DNA of 64,000 bases, taken from assembly GCF_017876155.1 (NCBI RefSeq), contig NZ_JAGINP010000025.1:54098-118097 (forward strand), read 5' to 3'. Position numbers and translations under genes: made by a program. The notes below the pieces were generated by a model. The model saw only the letters and a program-made list of their open reading frames with translations. It made no database searches and was not told where the DNA came from. Origin of the DNA: Azospirillum rugosum (lineage in GTDB: Bacteria; Pseudomonadota; Alphaproteobacteria; Azospirillales; Azospirillaceae). The stretch's first letter is position 1; each line of letters opens with the position of its first letter. Positions 54,239 to 62,739 of the stretch are shown here, piece after piece.

Positions 54239-54550
54239 ATGTCCAAGCCGCTCACCCTGACCATCCCCCACCAGCTGGGCCGGGACGAGGCGAAAAGGCG
54301 CCTGTCGGAGGGCATGGGGCAGGCCCGCTCCTACCTCAGCGCGGTGGCGTCTAGCATGGACGACCACTGGACCGACGACCGAATGGATTTCCGCGTGGTC
54401 GCGATGGCCCAGACCGTCACCGGCTACATCGACGTGCAGGACGACTGCGTGAACGTGGAGGTGCAGCTTCCCTGGGCGCTCGGCATGCTGGCGAACAAGG
54501 TGAAGGACCGCATCCAGCAGCAGGGCACGCTGATGCTGGAAAAGAAGTGA
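54239..54550 (+). CDS. Polyhydroxyalkanoate-granule-associated-type protein (PHA_gran_rgn)
   Basis: This 103-residue protein fits the polyhydroxyalkanoic acid system family: LTLTIPHQLGRDEAKRRLSEGM at the N terminus, HWTDDRMDFRVVAMAQTVTGYIDVQDD in the middle and VEVQLPWALGMLANKVKDRIQQQGTLML at the end. Such proteins are found with PHA-accumulating bacteria such as Azospirillum, but their role is unclear. A GGAGAAGATTTTC stretch precedes the ATG at 54239. No other PHA gene is adjacent. Confidence 0.8.
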   Translation: MSKPLTLTIPHQLGRDEAKRRLSEGMGQARSYLSAVASSMDDHWTDDRMDFRVVAMAQTVTGYIDVQDDCVNVEVQLPWALGMLANKVKDRIQQQGTLMLEKK

Positions 54551-54560
54551 CCGGAGCAGG

Positions 54561-54623
54561 GCAACCCAACAAACGTCGCGCTGGGACGATGTTGGGTTGC
54601 GGCTTCGCCTCCACCCAACCTAC
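54561..54623. repeat. GTAGGTTGGG inverted repeat, copy 2
   Basis: GCAACCCAAC at 54561 pairs perfectly with GTTGGGTTGC ending 54600, and the right end CCACCCAACCTAC (54611-54623) matches copy 1. The left outer arm is missing, so this copy is truncated. It separates the PHA-type gene from the convergent pspF. Confidence 0.8.
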
Positions 54624-54627
54624 GGCT

Positions 54628-55620
<993 letters not shown>

Positions 55621-55739
55621 GGTGGATTTGGCGAATGGTTCGTCACTTTCTTGAATATATCGCTGAAAGCGCGACTCGCAAAGGCCGGGCTCCGGCACTG
55701 GACTCCAGCAACCGCAAGGCTTTCCGCCGTCTTCCGCGG

Positions 55740-55757
55740 TTGGCACGCGCCTTGCCA
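55740..55757 (+). promoter_or_regulatory. Sigma-54 promoter of the psp operon
   Basis: TTGGCACGCGCCTTGCCA fits the -24/-12 consensus TTGGCACG-N4-TTGC: the GG of -24 is at 55742-55743 and the GC of -12 at 55754-55755. It is 18 bases before the ATG of the small membrane gene at 55775 and is the expected target of PspF. Confidence 0.9.
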
Positions 55758-55774
55758 ATGAGAGGGTCAAGGTT

Positions 55775-55933
55775 ATGGAGACCCTGATGAGCCACTACAG
55801 CGACTATCACCGCCGCTACACCCGCGAGGCCCGCCCCCTGGTGGCGCGCGTCCGCACCTACCTCAGCACCCGCCCGACCGAGAGCTGGGTGTTCTTCGCC
55901 GCCGGCCTTCTGGTCGCGACGATCCTCGGCTGA
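55775..55933 (+). CDS. Small membrane protein, first gene of the psp operon
   Basis: A 52-residue gene (METLMSHYSDYHRRYTREAR at the start) lies between the sigma-54 promoter and pspA. It has a basic amphipathic N-terminal half and one C-terminal membrane helix (WVFFAAGLLVATILG). A GAGAGGGTCAAGG stretch precedes the ATG; an internal ATG four codons later is an alternative. Position suggests a PspD-like or otherwise envelope-stress-linked role, but the sequence is not recognised. It is followed by three hairpins before pspA. Confidence 0.72.
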   Translation: METLMSHYSDYHRRYTREARPLVARVRTYLSTRPTESWVFFAAGLLVATILG

Positions 55934-55966
55934 TACGGACGGCGCCTGAAGGCACCGTCCGTATCA
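55931..55966 (+). promoter_or_regulatory. Hairpin 1 between the small psp gene and pspA
   Basis: A 16-base arm starting TGATACGGACGG (its TGA is the stop codon of the small gene) pairs with the arm ending CCGTCCGTATCA across a TGAA loop, with a single mismatch. It may protect the upstream message or attenuate transcription. Confidence 0.75.
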
Positions 55967-55973
55967 TCCTCTC

Positions 55974-55995
55974 GATCAATGCTGAAGCATTGATC
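55974..55995 (+). promoter_or_regulatory. Hairpin 2 between the small psp gene and pspA
   Basis: Perfect 10-base arms (GATCAATGCT / AGCATTGATC) separated by GA. It could be a protein-binding operator or an RNA stem. Confidence 0.75.
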
Positions 55996-56005
55996 TGCCG
56001 GATTT

Positions 56006-56046
56006 AACGGTCGGCGGGCACTGGATGTGTTCATCCGCCGACCGTT
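56006..56046 (+). promoter_or_regulatory. Hairpin 3 before pspA
   Basis: Perfect 12-base arms (AACGGTCGGCGG / CCGCCGACCGTT), with a nested GGATG/CATCC pair in the loop (56023-56036). It ends 24 bases before the pspA start. Confidence 0.75.
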
Positions 56047-56069
56047 TGACAAACACAGAGAAAAAAATC

Positions 56070-56741
56070 ATGAGCATCTTTTCGCGCCTGACGGACATCG
56101 TGCAGTCCAACCTGAACGCTCTGCTCGATCGCGCCGAAGATCCCGAGAAGCTGATCCGCCTGATCATCCAGGAGATGGAGGACACGCTCGTCGAGGTGCG
56201 CTCCTCCACGGTCAAGATCATCGCCGAGAAGAAGGAGGTCGAGCGCCGCGCCGCCGACCTGAACCGCGAGCGCGACGACTGGGACCGCAAGGCCGAGGTC
56301 GCGCTCAGCCACAACCGCGAGGATCTCGCCCGCAAGGCGCTGAAGGCCAAGTCCAAGGCCGCCGACGAGGCGGAGGTCCTGACGCGGCAGATGGTCCAGA
56401 TCGAGGAGGCGCTGTCCAAGGCCAACGAGGACATCGGCCGCCTGCAGGCCAAGCTGACCGACGCCAAGAACCGTGAGAAGGCGCTGGTCGCCCGCACGAA
56501 GACCGCCGCGAACCGGGTCCGCGTCCGCTCCACCCTGCACGACGAGCGCATCAACGACGCCTTCTCCCGCTTCGAGCAGGTCGAGCGCAACCTCGACGAG
56601 TTGGAAGGCCGCGTGGAGGCCTACGACGTCGGCCGCACCAAGACGCTGAGCGAGGAGATTGCTGAGTTGGAGGCCGACAAGAAGGTGCAGGACGAGCTGG
56701 CCGCGCTGAAGGCGCGGGTCGCCGCCCGCCGGGAAGGCTGA
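56070..56741 (+). CDS. pspA: Phage shock protein A
   Basis: This 223-residue coiled-coil protein matches PspA/IM30: MSIFSRLTDIVQSNLNALLDRAEDPEKLIRLIIQEME at the amphipathic start, then a long charged coiled coil (EAEVLTRQMVQIEEALSKANEDIGRLQAKL). It maintains membrane integrity and inhibits PspF. The ATG at 56070 follows CAGAGAAAAAAAT, an A-rich ribosome region. Transcribed from the sigma-54 promoter at 55740 together with the small upstream gene, and followed by pspB and pspC. Confidence 0.97.
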   Translation: MSIFSRLTDIVQSNLNALLDRAEDPEKLIRLIIQEMEDTLVEVRSSTVKIIAEKKEVERRAADLNRERDDWDRKAEVALSHNREDLARKALKAKSKAADEAEVLTRQMVQIEEALSKANEDIGRLQAKLTDAKNREKALVARTKTAANRVRVRSTLHDERINDAFSRFEQVERNLDELEGRVEAYDVGRTKTLSEEIAELEADKKVQDELAALKARVAARREG

Positions 56742-56919
56742 TCCTTCAGCCGCACCGCAGGCCGGGGTTGGATGGCGGGCTCATCCGGCACGCCCCCGCG
56801 TCTTGCCCCGCCGGGTTCCGCTTGCGGCCGACCCGGCCTGCGGTTTTCTTCCCGAAGCGTCCTTCCCGACCCTTTCCGCCCGACCCTGGCCCGACCAGAA
56901 CAAGAAAGGCTGACCCTTG

Positions 56920-57147
56920 ATGAGCGGTTTCGGCTTCGTGCTCGCGGTGCTGTTCATGACCGTGGTGGCACCGCTGTGGATCATCTTCCACTACATCACC
57001 AAGTGGCGCTCCCAGCGCGGGCTGTCCGCGCAGGACGAACGCCTCCTGGCCGAGTTGTGGGAGATCGCCAACCGGCTGGAGGGCCGCATCCACACGCTGG
57101 AACGGGTGCTCGACGCCGAAGCGCCCAACTGGCGCAACAAAATCTAA
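56920..57147 (+). CDS. pspB: Phage shock protein B
   Basis: This 75-residue protein has one N-terminal helix (FGFVLAVLFMTVVAPLWIIFHYI) and a cytoplasmic helical tail (RLLAELWEIANRLEGRIHTLERVLDAEAPNWR), as in PspB. It works with PspC to sense membrane stress and release PspF from PspA. The ATG at 56920 lies 179 bases after pspA; a TTG three bases upstream is also in frame. Confidence 0.94.
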   Translation: MSGFGFVLAVLFMTVVAPLWIIFHYITKWRSQRGLSAQDERLLAELWEIANRLEGRIHTLERVLDAEAPNWRNKI

Positions 57148-57166
57148 CCTGACAGGAGAGGTTCCC

Positions 57167-57592
57167 ATGGACCGCTCTTCGCGGCATTCCGCGTCGTCCA
57201 CGTCGCCTTATGATTCACCGAACCCGCACAAGCTCTACCGCGATCCGCAGAACGGCGTGATCGGCGGCGTGTGCGCCGGTGTGGCGGATTACTTCGGGAT
57301 CCAGCCGATCCTGGTGCGGCTGGCCTTCGCGTTGGGGCTGTTCTTCTTCGCGCCGCCGCTGATCCTGGGCTACGTCATCGCCGTCCTGGCGCTGCCCGTC
57401 AAGCCGCCGCGGCTCTACAGCAATCCGGACGAGGAAGCGTTCTGGCGTGGAGTGTCCATCAAGCCCGACCGCACCCTGGCCGGCTTGACGCAACGCTTTC
57501 GCGACTTCGAGAAGCGCGTCGGAAGCTTGGAAGCCTACGTCGCCTCCAAGGAGTTCGAACTCAACCGCGCGATCCGCGATCTGGATCGCTGA
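57167..57592 (+). CDS. pspC: Phage shock protein C
   Basis: This 141-residue protein has the PspC core KLYRDPQNGVIGGVCAGVADYFGIQPILVRLAFAL, a membrane region (LFFFAPPLILGYVIAVLAL) and a cytoplasmic coiled-coil tail (GLTQRFRDFEKRVGSLEAYVASKEFEL). With PspB it forms the inner-membrane sensor. It begins 19 bases after pspB with a GGAGAGG site and ends the operon. Confidence 0.96.
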   Translation: MDRSSRHSASSTSPYDSPNPHKLYRDPQNGVIGGVCAGVADYFGIQPILVRLAFALGLFFFAPPLILGYVIAVLALPVKPPRLYSNPDEEAFWRGVSIKPDRTLAGLTQRFRDFEKRVGSLEAYVASKEFELNRAIRDLDR

Positions 57593-57613
57593 CGGCGGGC
57601 ATGCAGCCGTCCC

Positions 57614-57641
57614 CCGGCCACCATCACCTGATGGTTGCCGG
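57614..57641. terminator. Hairpin between convergent pspC and a small gene
   Basis: CCGGCCACCATCA pairs with TGATGGTTGCCGG (one mismatch, two-base loop). It lies just after pspC and before the convergent small gene; no T-run, so a weak bidirectional terminator is likely. Confidence 0.55.
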
Positions 57642-57670
57642 CCGGTGATCGCCGCGGGCCGGCGCTGAAA

Positions 57671-57793
57671 TCAGCGCTGGCGGCGACGGTCCCGGCTGCG
57701 GACGCGCACCGGCTTCATGGCCGGGCGGGCTGCGGCAAGACCGGCGAGGGCCGCGGCCATCGCACCAACGAGCACAACCAGATCGAGATCCAT
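57671..57793 (-). CDS. Small membrane peptide, 40 residues
   Basis: A short gene with a strong ribosome site (GGAGGAG, 7 bases before the ATG at 57791-57793). The product has an N-terminal hydrophobic helix (LDLVVLVGAMAAALAGLAAA) and a strongly basic tail (KPVRVRSRDRRRQR). It resembles other tiny single-span membrane peptides. Function unknown; its neighbourhood suggests a membrane-stress link. Confidence 0.6.
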   Translation of the reverse strand: MDLDLVVLVGAMAAALAGLAAARPAMKPVRVRSRDRRRQR

Positions 57794-57932
57794 CACGGCT
57801 CCTCCGCTTGTCTTGCTCAGAATGACGCAAGTAAGATGCACATGGTAGCGAAAAGAGGTGATGGCAACCGTCCGGCCGGCCGATAACGACCGGCGGAGTA
57901 ACTCCACCCGGCGCGGCCAACCCTTCCGCCGG

Positions 57933-58445
57933 TCAGTCGAGGTGTGGTTCGACCGCCCGGATGGTGAAGCCCTTGTGGTCCGGATAGCGCGCGTTCGTCT
58001 TCTCCCGCGCCTTCTTTTCATCCAGTCCCCAGACCAGGAAACGCCGGCCGCGCTTCCAGCGCTCCCGCGCGTCCGGGTCGAGGTCGACGTTGACGCGCCC
58101 TGCATAATCCGGGTTCGCCACCGTCACCACCCAGCCGAGGTCGGCCGGCGTGCGGCGGTCGTCCAGGACATAGACCCGGCGGTCCATGGCGTTGCTCGCC
58201 TTCAGGCGCTGCTCCAGATCCTCGCAGGCGAGTTCGATCGACGCCTTGCGGCGCCGTGCGTCGCGCAAGTCCCGCGCCTGCTGAAGCGTGCCCCGTGCGG
58301 CGCGCCGGAGCCGTTCCACCTGCGTCTGCTTTCGGGCCACCGCGTTGGCGATGCGGCCCTCGGCCGTCTTCAGGCGGCGCATGGCCAGGGCCAGGGCGAA
58401 GGCCAGCGACGCCACGCCGACCAGGACCGCGAAGATGTAGGGCAT
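57933..58445 (-). CDS. Membrane-anchored coiled-coil hypothetical protein, second of a pair
   Basis: This 170-residue protein has one N-terminal helix (YIFAVLVGVASLAFALALAM), an Arg/Ala-rich predicted coiled coil (about residues 25-85), and a C-terminal globular part with VYVLDDRRTPADLGWVVTVANPDYAGRV and GRRFLVWGLDEKKAREKTNARYP. No family is recognised. It begins 11 bases after the end of a similar-topology gene (58457-59035) and is probably co-transcribed with it. Confidence 0.72.
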   Translation of the reverse strand: MPYIFAVLVGVASLAFALALAMRRLKTAEGRIANAVARKQTQVERLRRAARGTLQQARDLRDARRRKASIELACEDLEQRLKASNAMDRRVYVLDDRRTPADLGWVVTVANPDYAGRVNVDLDPDARERWKRGRRFLVWGLDEKKAREKTNARYPDHKGFTIRAVEPHLD

Positions 58446-58456
58446 GTCGGGCGTCC

Positions 58457-59035
58457 TCAGCTCGCCTTCGCAACGGGAGCGTCGTCGTCCGTCCGCTTCC
58501 CCGTCCGCGCGTCCTGCAGCCTCAGGACCACATAGCCGAAGGCGGGAGGGTACCGCCGCTCGATCTCCGCCCGTGCGACCGGCATGGTGCGCGCCCAGAC
58601 CTCCATCGTCTGGGGCAGCGCCCAGGAGGAGTCGATGAAGGCGTGCTGCTTCTGCTGGCCGGCGGATCCCACATACTTGTTCACGACCTGGGCGATGTAG
58701 CAGGGCGTGCCCGCCAGTTCCTCGCCGACGAGGCGGACGAAATGGTCGCCGGACTGCTGCGCGTCCCTCAACTGCCGTTCCAGCGCTTGCCGGCGGCGCA
58801 GCAGGTCGCGGGTTTCCTCGTCGACTTTGCGCAGTTCCGCGGCGCGTTGTTCCTTGCGGGCGTCCAGTCGGGTTTCCAACTTGGCGCGCCGGGCGATCAC
58901 CTCGCGCACGCCGCCGGTGCCGTGCCGCCGCTCGATCGCGCGCTCGCCGAGCATGATCGCCGCCTTGCCGATGCCGAACGCGATGCCGGACAGGGCGAAA
59001 GCGGTGAAAAGGGCCTGCGCATACTCGTTCCACAT
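58457..59035 (-). CDS. Membrane-anchored coiled-coil hypothetical protein, first of a pair
   Basis: This 192-residue protein has an N-terminal hydrophobic segment (ALFTAFALSGIAFGIGKAAIML), a long charged coiled coil (about residues 40-95) and a C-terminal globular part (GTPCYIAQVVNKYVGSAGQQKQ; RYPPAFGYVVLRLQDARTG). No family is recognised. It shares topology and the Tyr/Pro-rich ending style with the next gene, so they may form a heteromer at the inner membrane. Located downstream of a GGDEF regulator gene on the same strand (190-base gap). Confidence 0.72.
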   Translation of the reverse strand: MWNEYAQALFTAFALSGIAFGIGKAAIMLGERAIERRHGTGGVREVIARRAKLETRLDARKEQRAAELRKVDEETRDLLRRRQALERQLRDAQQSGDHFVRLVGEELAGTPCYIAQVVNKYVGSAGQQKQHAFIDSSWALPQTMEVWARTMPVARAEIERRYPPAFGYVVLRLQDARTGKRTDDDAPVAKAS

Positions 59036-59225
59036 GGGCCTGGACCTGATCCGTGCGCCTGGGGCCTACGCCATTCGGGTGTGGGATGCGCTACAGGTAA
59101 ACCAGGGTGCCGGGCCGTTCAACGCCCATCTGTGGCGCCGCACCGCTTCGCAAGCTTCGTAGTCGATCACGAAACAATGCTGTCGGAACACGGGAACTCA
59201 TGAAGCCGGCTGCACAACCCGGATG

Positions 59226-60794
59226 TTACGGCGTTGCCGTGCACACCCGGTTGCGGCCGGCCTGCTTGGCGTCGTAAAGCGCGGTGTCGGCGCGCCGCAG
59301 GGTCTGCTCGATAGACGGTTCGACCCCGTCCCACTCCGCCACGCCCAGGCTCCCGGTGATCGGGATGGCCCGGCCCTCCACCGCAACCGGGGCACCGGCG
59401 ATGGCCGCGCGGACGCGCTCGGCGACGACGTGGGCGCCGGCGAGATCGGTTTCCGGCAGCAGGATGGCGAACTCCTCGCCGCCGAACCGCGCGATCTGGT
59501 CGGAGGTGCGCAGCGCCTCCCGCGCGCGGCTCACGGCGACCCGCAGGACCTCGTCCCCGGCGGCGTGGCCATAGCCGTCGTTCACCGCCTTGAAATGGTC
59601 GAGGTCGAGCAGGAACACGCTGAGCCGGCGCCCATGGCGCCGCGCCCGGCCCAGTTCCGCCCCGGCAAGCTCCAGGAAGTGCCGGCGGTTCCACACGGCT
59701 GTCAGCGGGTCGACGGTAGCCAGCCGTTCCAGCTTGGCGTTGGCATCCTCCAGGGCGCGGGTGCGTTCGGCCACGCGCGCTTCCAGCGTCTCGTTCGCTT
59801 CCCGCAGCCGCTCGTACAGGCTGACGTTGGCGAAGCTGATGGCGATCTTGGAGGCGAACACCTCGACCAGGCCGCGGTCCACCTCGTCCAGCGGGCGGTC
59901 GGTGTGGATCCAGGCGGCGACCTCGTTCCCGTCCGGCACGCGGATGAACAGGGTCGTCTCGTTCTGGCCGTAATGGCTCTGGCGGCTGCGGAAGGCGGTG
60001 GCGATCCGCTCCGCAAGGCCCACCGGGATCCCGGCGCCGGCCTGCCCCGCCGCCTCGGCGTAGGAACCGACGCCGGCCAGCACATAGATCGATCCATCCG
60101 GCAGGGCGCCGCTGTTCCAGCCGGCGTCCCCCGCCGTTTGCCCGTCGGGCGTTCCGCGCTGGGCGCAGAGGATGGCGTCGGGCTTCACGCGCAGGAACGC
60201 CGAGAGCTGGGTCAGCACGCCGGCCGCGAACTGCCGCATGGAGCGCATCTCGAACAGCCGGTCGGTGGACTGGATGATCTGCTGCAGCCCGCGGCGGTTG
60301 GTTTCCAGCGCGATGATGTCCGAATAGGCGCGCAACGCCGCGATGACCGACGTGAACAGCTTCTTGGCGGTCAGCTCCGTCTTCGACTTGTAGTCGTTGA
60401 TGTCGTAGGCGAGGACGACGTCCTCCTCCGGCGCCTGGCCGGGCTGGCCGGTGCGCAGGATGATGCGGATCGCCAGGTTGCCCAGATCCTCGCGGATGAA
60501 GCGGACCAGCTTCAGGCCGGCGTCGTCCGTCTCCATCACCACGTCCAGCAGGATGATGGCGATGTTGTCCTCGGCCCGAAGGACCGCGGCCGCCTCCGCC
60601 GCCGACATGGCGCCCAGCAGCTCCAGCCGCCGGCCCTTGTAGCGCAGGTCGCCCAGCGCCAGCCGCGTGACGGCGTGCACCTCGGCATCGTCGTCGACGA
60701 CCAGGATGCGCCACGGCTCCGCCTCCGGGGCGGTCGGCTCCGGAGATGCGTCCGGCGGCAGGTCGTCGTCGATGAACAGAAAGTCGGAGCCCAT
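59226..60794 (-). CDS. Response regulator with DUF3369 and GGDEF domains (diguanylate cyclase)
   Basis: This 522-residue protein has a receiver domain (WRILVVDDDAEVH, phospho-acceptor near Asp84, KSKTELTAKK), a DUF3369/GAF-like middle (RAYSDIIALETNRRGLQQIIQSTDRLFEM, about residues 160-330), a coiled-coil linker and a GGDEF domain with the active-site motif GGEEF in RFGGEEFAILLPE. An RxxD inhibitory site (RTSD) precedes it by five residues, so product inhibition is expected. It should make cyclic di-GMP in response to phosphorylation. The start at 60792-60794 (MGSDFLFIDDD) is chosen. The cognate kinase is not in the window. Confidence 0.92.
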   Translation of the reverse strand: MGSDFLFIDDDLPPDASPEPTAPEAEPWRILVVDDDAEVHAVTRLALGDLRYKGRRLELLGAMSAAEAAAVLRAEDNIAIILLDVVMETDDAGLKLVRFIREDLGNLAIRIILRTGQPGQAPEEDVVLAYDINDYKSKTELTAKKLFTSVIAALRAYSDIIALETNRRGLQQIIQSTDRLFEMRSMRQFAAGVLTQLSAFLRVKPDAILCAQRGTPDGQTAGDAGWNSGALPDGSIYVLAGVGSYAEAAGQAGAGIPVGLAERIATAFRSRQSHYGQNETTLFIRVPDGNEVAAWIHTDRPLDEVDRGLVEVFASKIAISFANVSLYERLREANETLEARVAERTRALEDANAKLERLATVDPLTAVWNRRHFLELAGAELGRARRHGRRLSVFLLDLDHFKAVNDGYGHAAGDEVLRVAVSRAREALRTSDQIARFGGEEFAILLPETDLAGAHVVAERVRAAIAGAPVAVEGRAIPITGSLGVAEWDGVEPSIEQTLRRADTALYDAKQAGRNRVCTATP

Positions 60795-61118
60795 GCGCGC
60801 GTCTTGTCCGGCTTGGCCGGCCGGGATCAACACGTGATCGCGCCTGCCCTCGATCCATGCACGGATCTGTGGTTCATCTCTCAAGCGTTTAGCCGTAACC
60901 GATGCAACATGACGCACGCAACGGGTTCGTTGTCCTGATGGCGCGAATTCGGTCCTTCCCGGACCGCTTTCCGAACGGTTGAGCGTCGCTTGGACGATTC
61001 CGCCGCTTGAACGATGTGATTGAGCGTGATCAAAGCCCCTGGGATCGACGGGCACCAGGATGGGCGTCTCGCGCCGGGCCGACCTTCGGGGCCGGGCCGA
61101 CCTTCAGGGATGGTGACC
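60795..61118. promoter_or_regulatory. Divergent promoter region between the GGDEF gene and the DUF411 gene
   Basis: A 324-base gap with no credible gene. It must hold both promoters. Near its right end CCGGGCCGACCTTCGGGG and CCGGGCCGACCTTCAGGG form a near-exact 18-base tandem pair (61074-61091, 61092-61109) just before the DUF411 gene. No other strong element was seen. Confidence 0.5.
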
Positions 61119-61592
61119 ATGGAACTGAATCGGCGGACCTTCGTGACGGCCTTGACGGCCAGCTTGTCGATCGGCGCGCTGGCGGTCGCCGTGCGCGGAG
61201 TGGTCGGCGTGGCGTCCGCCAAGGCCGCGGAGGTGAGCGTGTGGAAATCGGCGTCCTGCGGCTGCTGTGAAGGCTGGGTCCGCCACATGCGCGACGCCGG
61301 CTACAGCGTGACGGTGCACGAGCTGGACGAGGTCGATCCGGTGAAGGATCGCCTCGGCGTGCCGGCGGCGCTCCGCTCCTGCCACACCGCGGTTGTGGAC
61401 GGCTACATCCTCGAAGGCCACGTCCCGGCCGACAGCATCGCGCGCCTGCTGCGGGAGCGCCCGTCGGCCAAGGGCCTCGCCGTGCCGGGAATGCCCCAGG
61501 GAGCGCCGGGCATGGAGACGGGCGTCAAGGAGCCCTACGCCGTCGTCCTGTTCGGCGTGCCGGCCGGCAGCACCGTCTACGAACAGCGCTGA
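61119..61592 (+). CDS. DUF411 metal-binding protein, Tat-exported
   Basis: This 157-residue protein has a twin-arginine-like signal (ELNRRTFVTALTASLSIGALAVAV) and the DUF411 motif SASCGCCEGW (CxCC), with VTVHELDEVDPVKDRLGVPAALRSCHTAVVDGYILEGHVPA following. DUF411 proteins are small metal-binding proteins, often in copper or other metal-handling loci. An ATG at 61110 is an alternative start; 61119 has better ribosome-site spacing. It lies outside the copper cluster at 1973-4859. Confidence 0.85.
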   Translation: MELNRRTFVTALTASLSIGALAVAVRGVVGVASAKAAEVSVWKSASCGCCEGWVRHMRDAGYSVTVHELDEVDPVKDRLGVPAALRSCHTAVVDGYILEGHVPADSIARLLRERPSAKGLAVPGMPQGAPGMETGVKEPYAVVLFGVPAGSTVYEQR

Positions 61593-61692
61593 GCCCACGC
61601 TTTGCAAACGCGCCCCCTCTCACCATAATCGGCCCACCATAATCGGACGGCTCCCGGCCGGCGAACAAGGGCGGGATGCTTGGGGGAGGGAC

Positions 61693-62589
61693 GTGGTGGT
61701 CGAGCTGCTGAACACGCGCGAGGTCGCGGATTACCTGCGCCTGAAGCAGCGCAAGATTTACGATCTGGTGCAGCGGGGCGATATCCCCTGCACCCGCGTC
61801 GGCGGCAAATGGCTGTTCCCCAGGGATCAGATCGACCGCTGGCTGTCCGCACGGGAAAGCGTCCATCGCGACGCCGCCGCTCCCCTGCGGACCGCCGCTC
61901 CTCCCGTGATCGCCGGCAGCCACGACCCGCTGCTGGAATGGTGCGTCGATGAATCGCGCTGTGGCCTGGCGCTGATGGGCGGGGGCAGCCTCACCGGGAT
62001 CGAGCGGCTGGCCGAAGGCGCGGCGGTTGCCTGTGGCCTGCATGTGCGCGACGCGGCGACCGGTGACTACAACATCCCCCTGGTCGAACAGCGGCTCGGC
62101 GACCGCGACGTCGTCGTGCTGGAATGGGCGCGGCGGGAGCAGGGGCTGGTGGTCGCGGCCGGAAACCCGCTGGGCATCCAGGGCATCGCCGATCTCGCCC
62201 GGTCGGGCGCGCGCCTCGTGCGGCGCCCGCCGGAAACCGGCGCGCAGACTCTGTTCGACCAGCTGATCGACGAGGCCGGGCTGCGCTGGCCTGACCTCGC
62301 CACGCTGGAGCGGCCGGTGCGGGTGGAAACCGATGTCGGCCTCGCGGTGCTCAACGGCCAAGCCGATGCGGGAATCGCCATCCGCGCCGTGGCGCACCAG
62401 CTCCGGCTCGACTTCGTTCCTTTGCACTGGGAACGCTACGACCTCGTCATGCGCCGCCGCGACGTCTTCGAGCCGCCACTGCAACGCCTCCTGGCCTTCG
62501 CCCGCTCGCCGGCCGCCGCACGCCGGGCGGAGGAATTGCAAGGCTACGACCTGGGTGGCTTCGGCACGGTGCATTTCAACGGCCCGTGA
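61693..62589 (+). CDS. HTH (MerR/excisionase-like) regulator with periplasmic-binding-protein-like domain
   Basis: This 298-residue protein has an N-terminal winged helix of the excisionase/MopB-type (LLNTREVADYLRLKQRKIYDLVQRGDIPCTRVGGKWLFPRDQIDRWL) and a C-terminal type 2 periplasmic-binding-protein-like domain (GLALMGGGSLTGIERLAEG, NIPLVEQRLGDRDVVVLEWARREQGLVVAAGNP, TDVGLAVLNGQADAGIAIRAVAHQLRLDFVPLHWERYDLVM). This pair is seen in molybdate- or other ligand-linked regulators that bind a small molecule in the cytoplasm. The GTG at 61693 with GGGAGGG upstream is chosen. The PAP2 gene follows on the same strand. Confidence 0.8.
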   Translation: MVVELLNTREVADYLRLKQRKIYDLVQRGDIPCTRVGGKWLFPRDQIDRWLSARESVHRDAAAPLRTAAPPVIAGSHDPLLEWCVDESRCGLALMGGGSLTGIERLAEGAAVACGLHVRDAATGDYNIPLVEQRLGDRDVVVLEWARREQGLVVAAGNPLGIQGIADLARSGARLVRRPPETGAQTLFDQLIDEAGLRWPDLATLERPVRVETDVGLAVLNGQADAGIAIRAVAHQLRLDFVPLHWERYDLVMRRRDVFEPPLQRLLAFARSPAAARRAEELQGYDLGGFGTVHFNGP

Positions 62590-62739
62590 TCCGAAACCTG
62601 CCCGAAGGTCCAAAGACGCTTCTACGGTCGAGGCACCGCTGCGGGAATAAGCCCTTTCCTCTTCACGCCGTTCGGGCGTGTGCCTTTGTTCCTCCCCATT
62701 GGCGCAGCCTCCGATGCGCCTTCTGGCGGAGGGAACGAC

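Noticed and set aside
54034..54315. N-terminal extension of the penicillin-binding protein
   Set aside because: It covers the promoter region and the start of the divergent PHA-type gene; the GTG at 54031-54033 with a ribosome site and a cytoplasmic basic tail fits the family.
55974..55995. Hairpin 2 as a FNR box
   Set aside because: It contains ATCAAT/ATTGAT but in the wrong order and spacing for TTGAT-N4-ATCAA.
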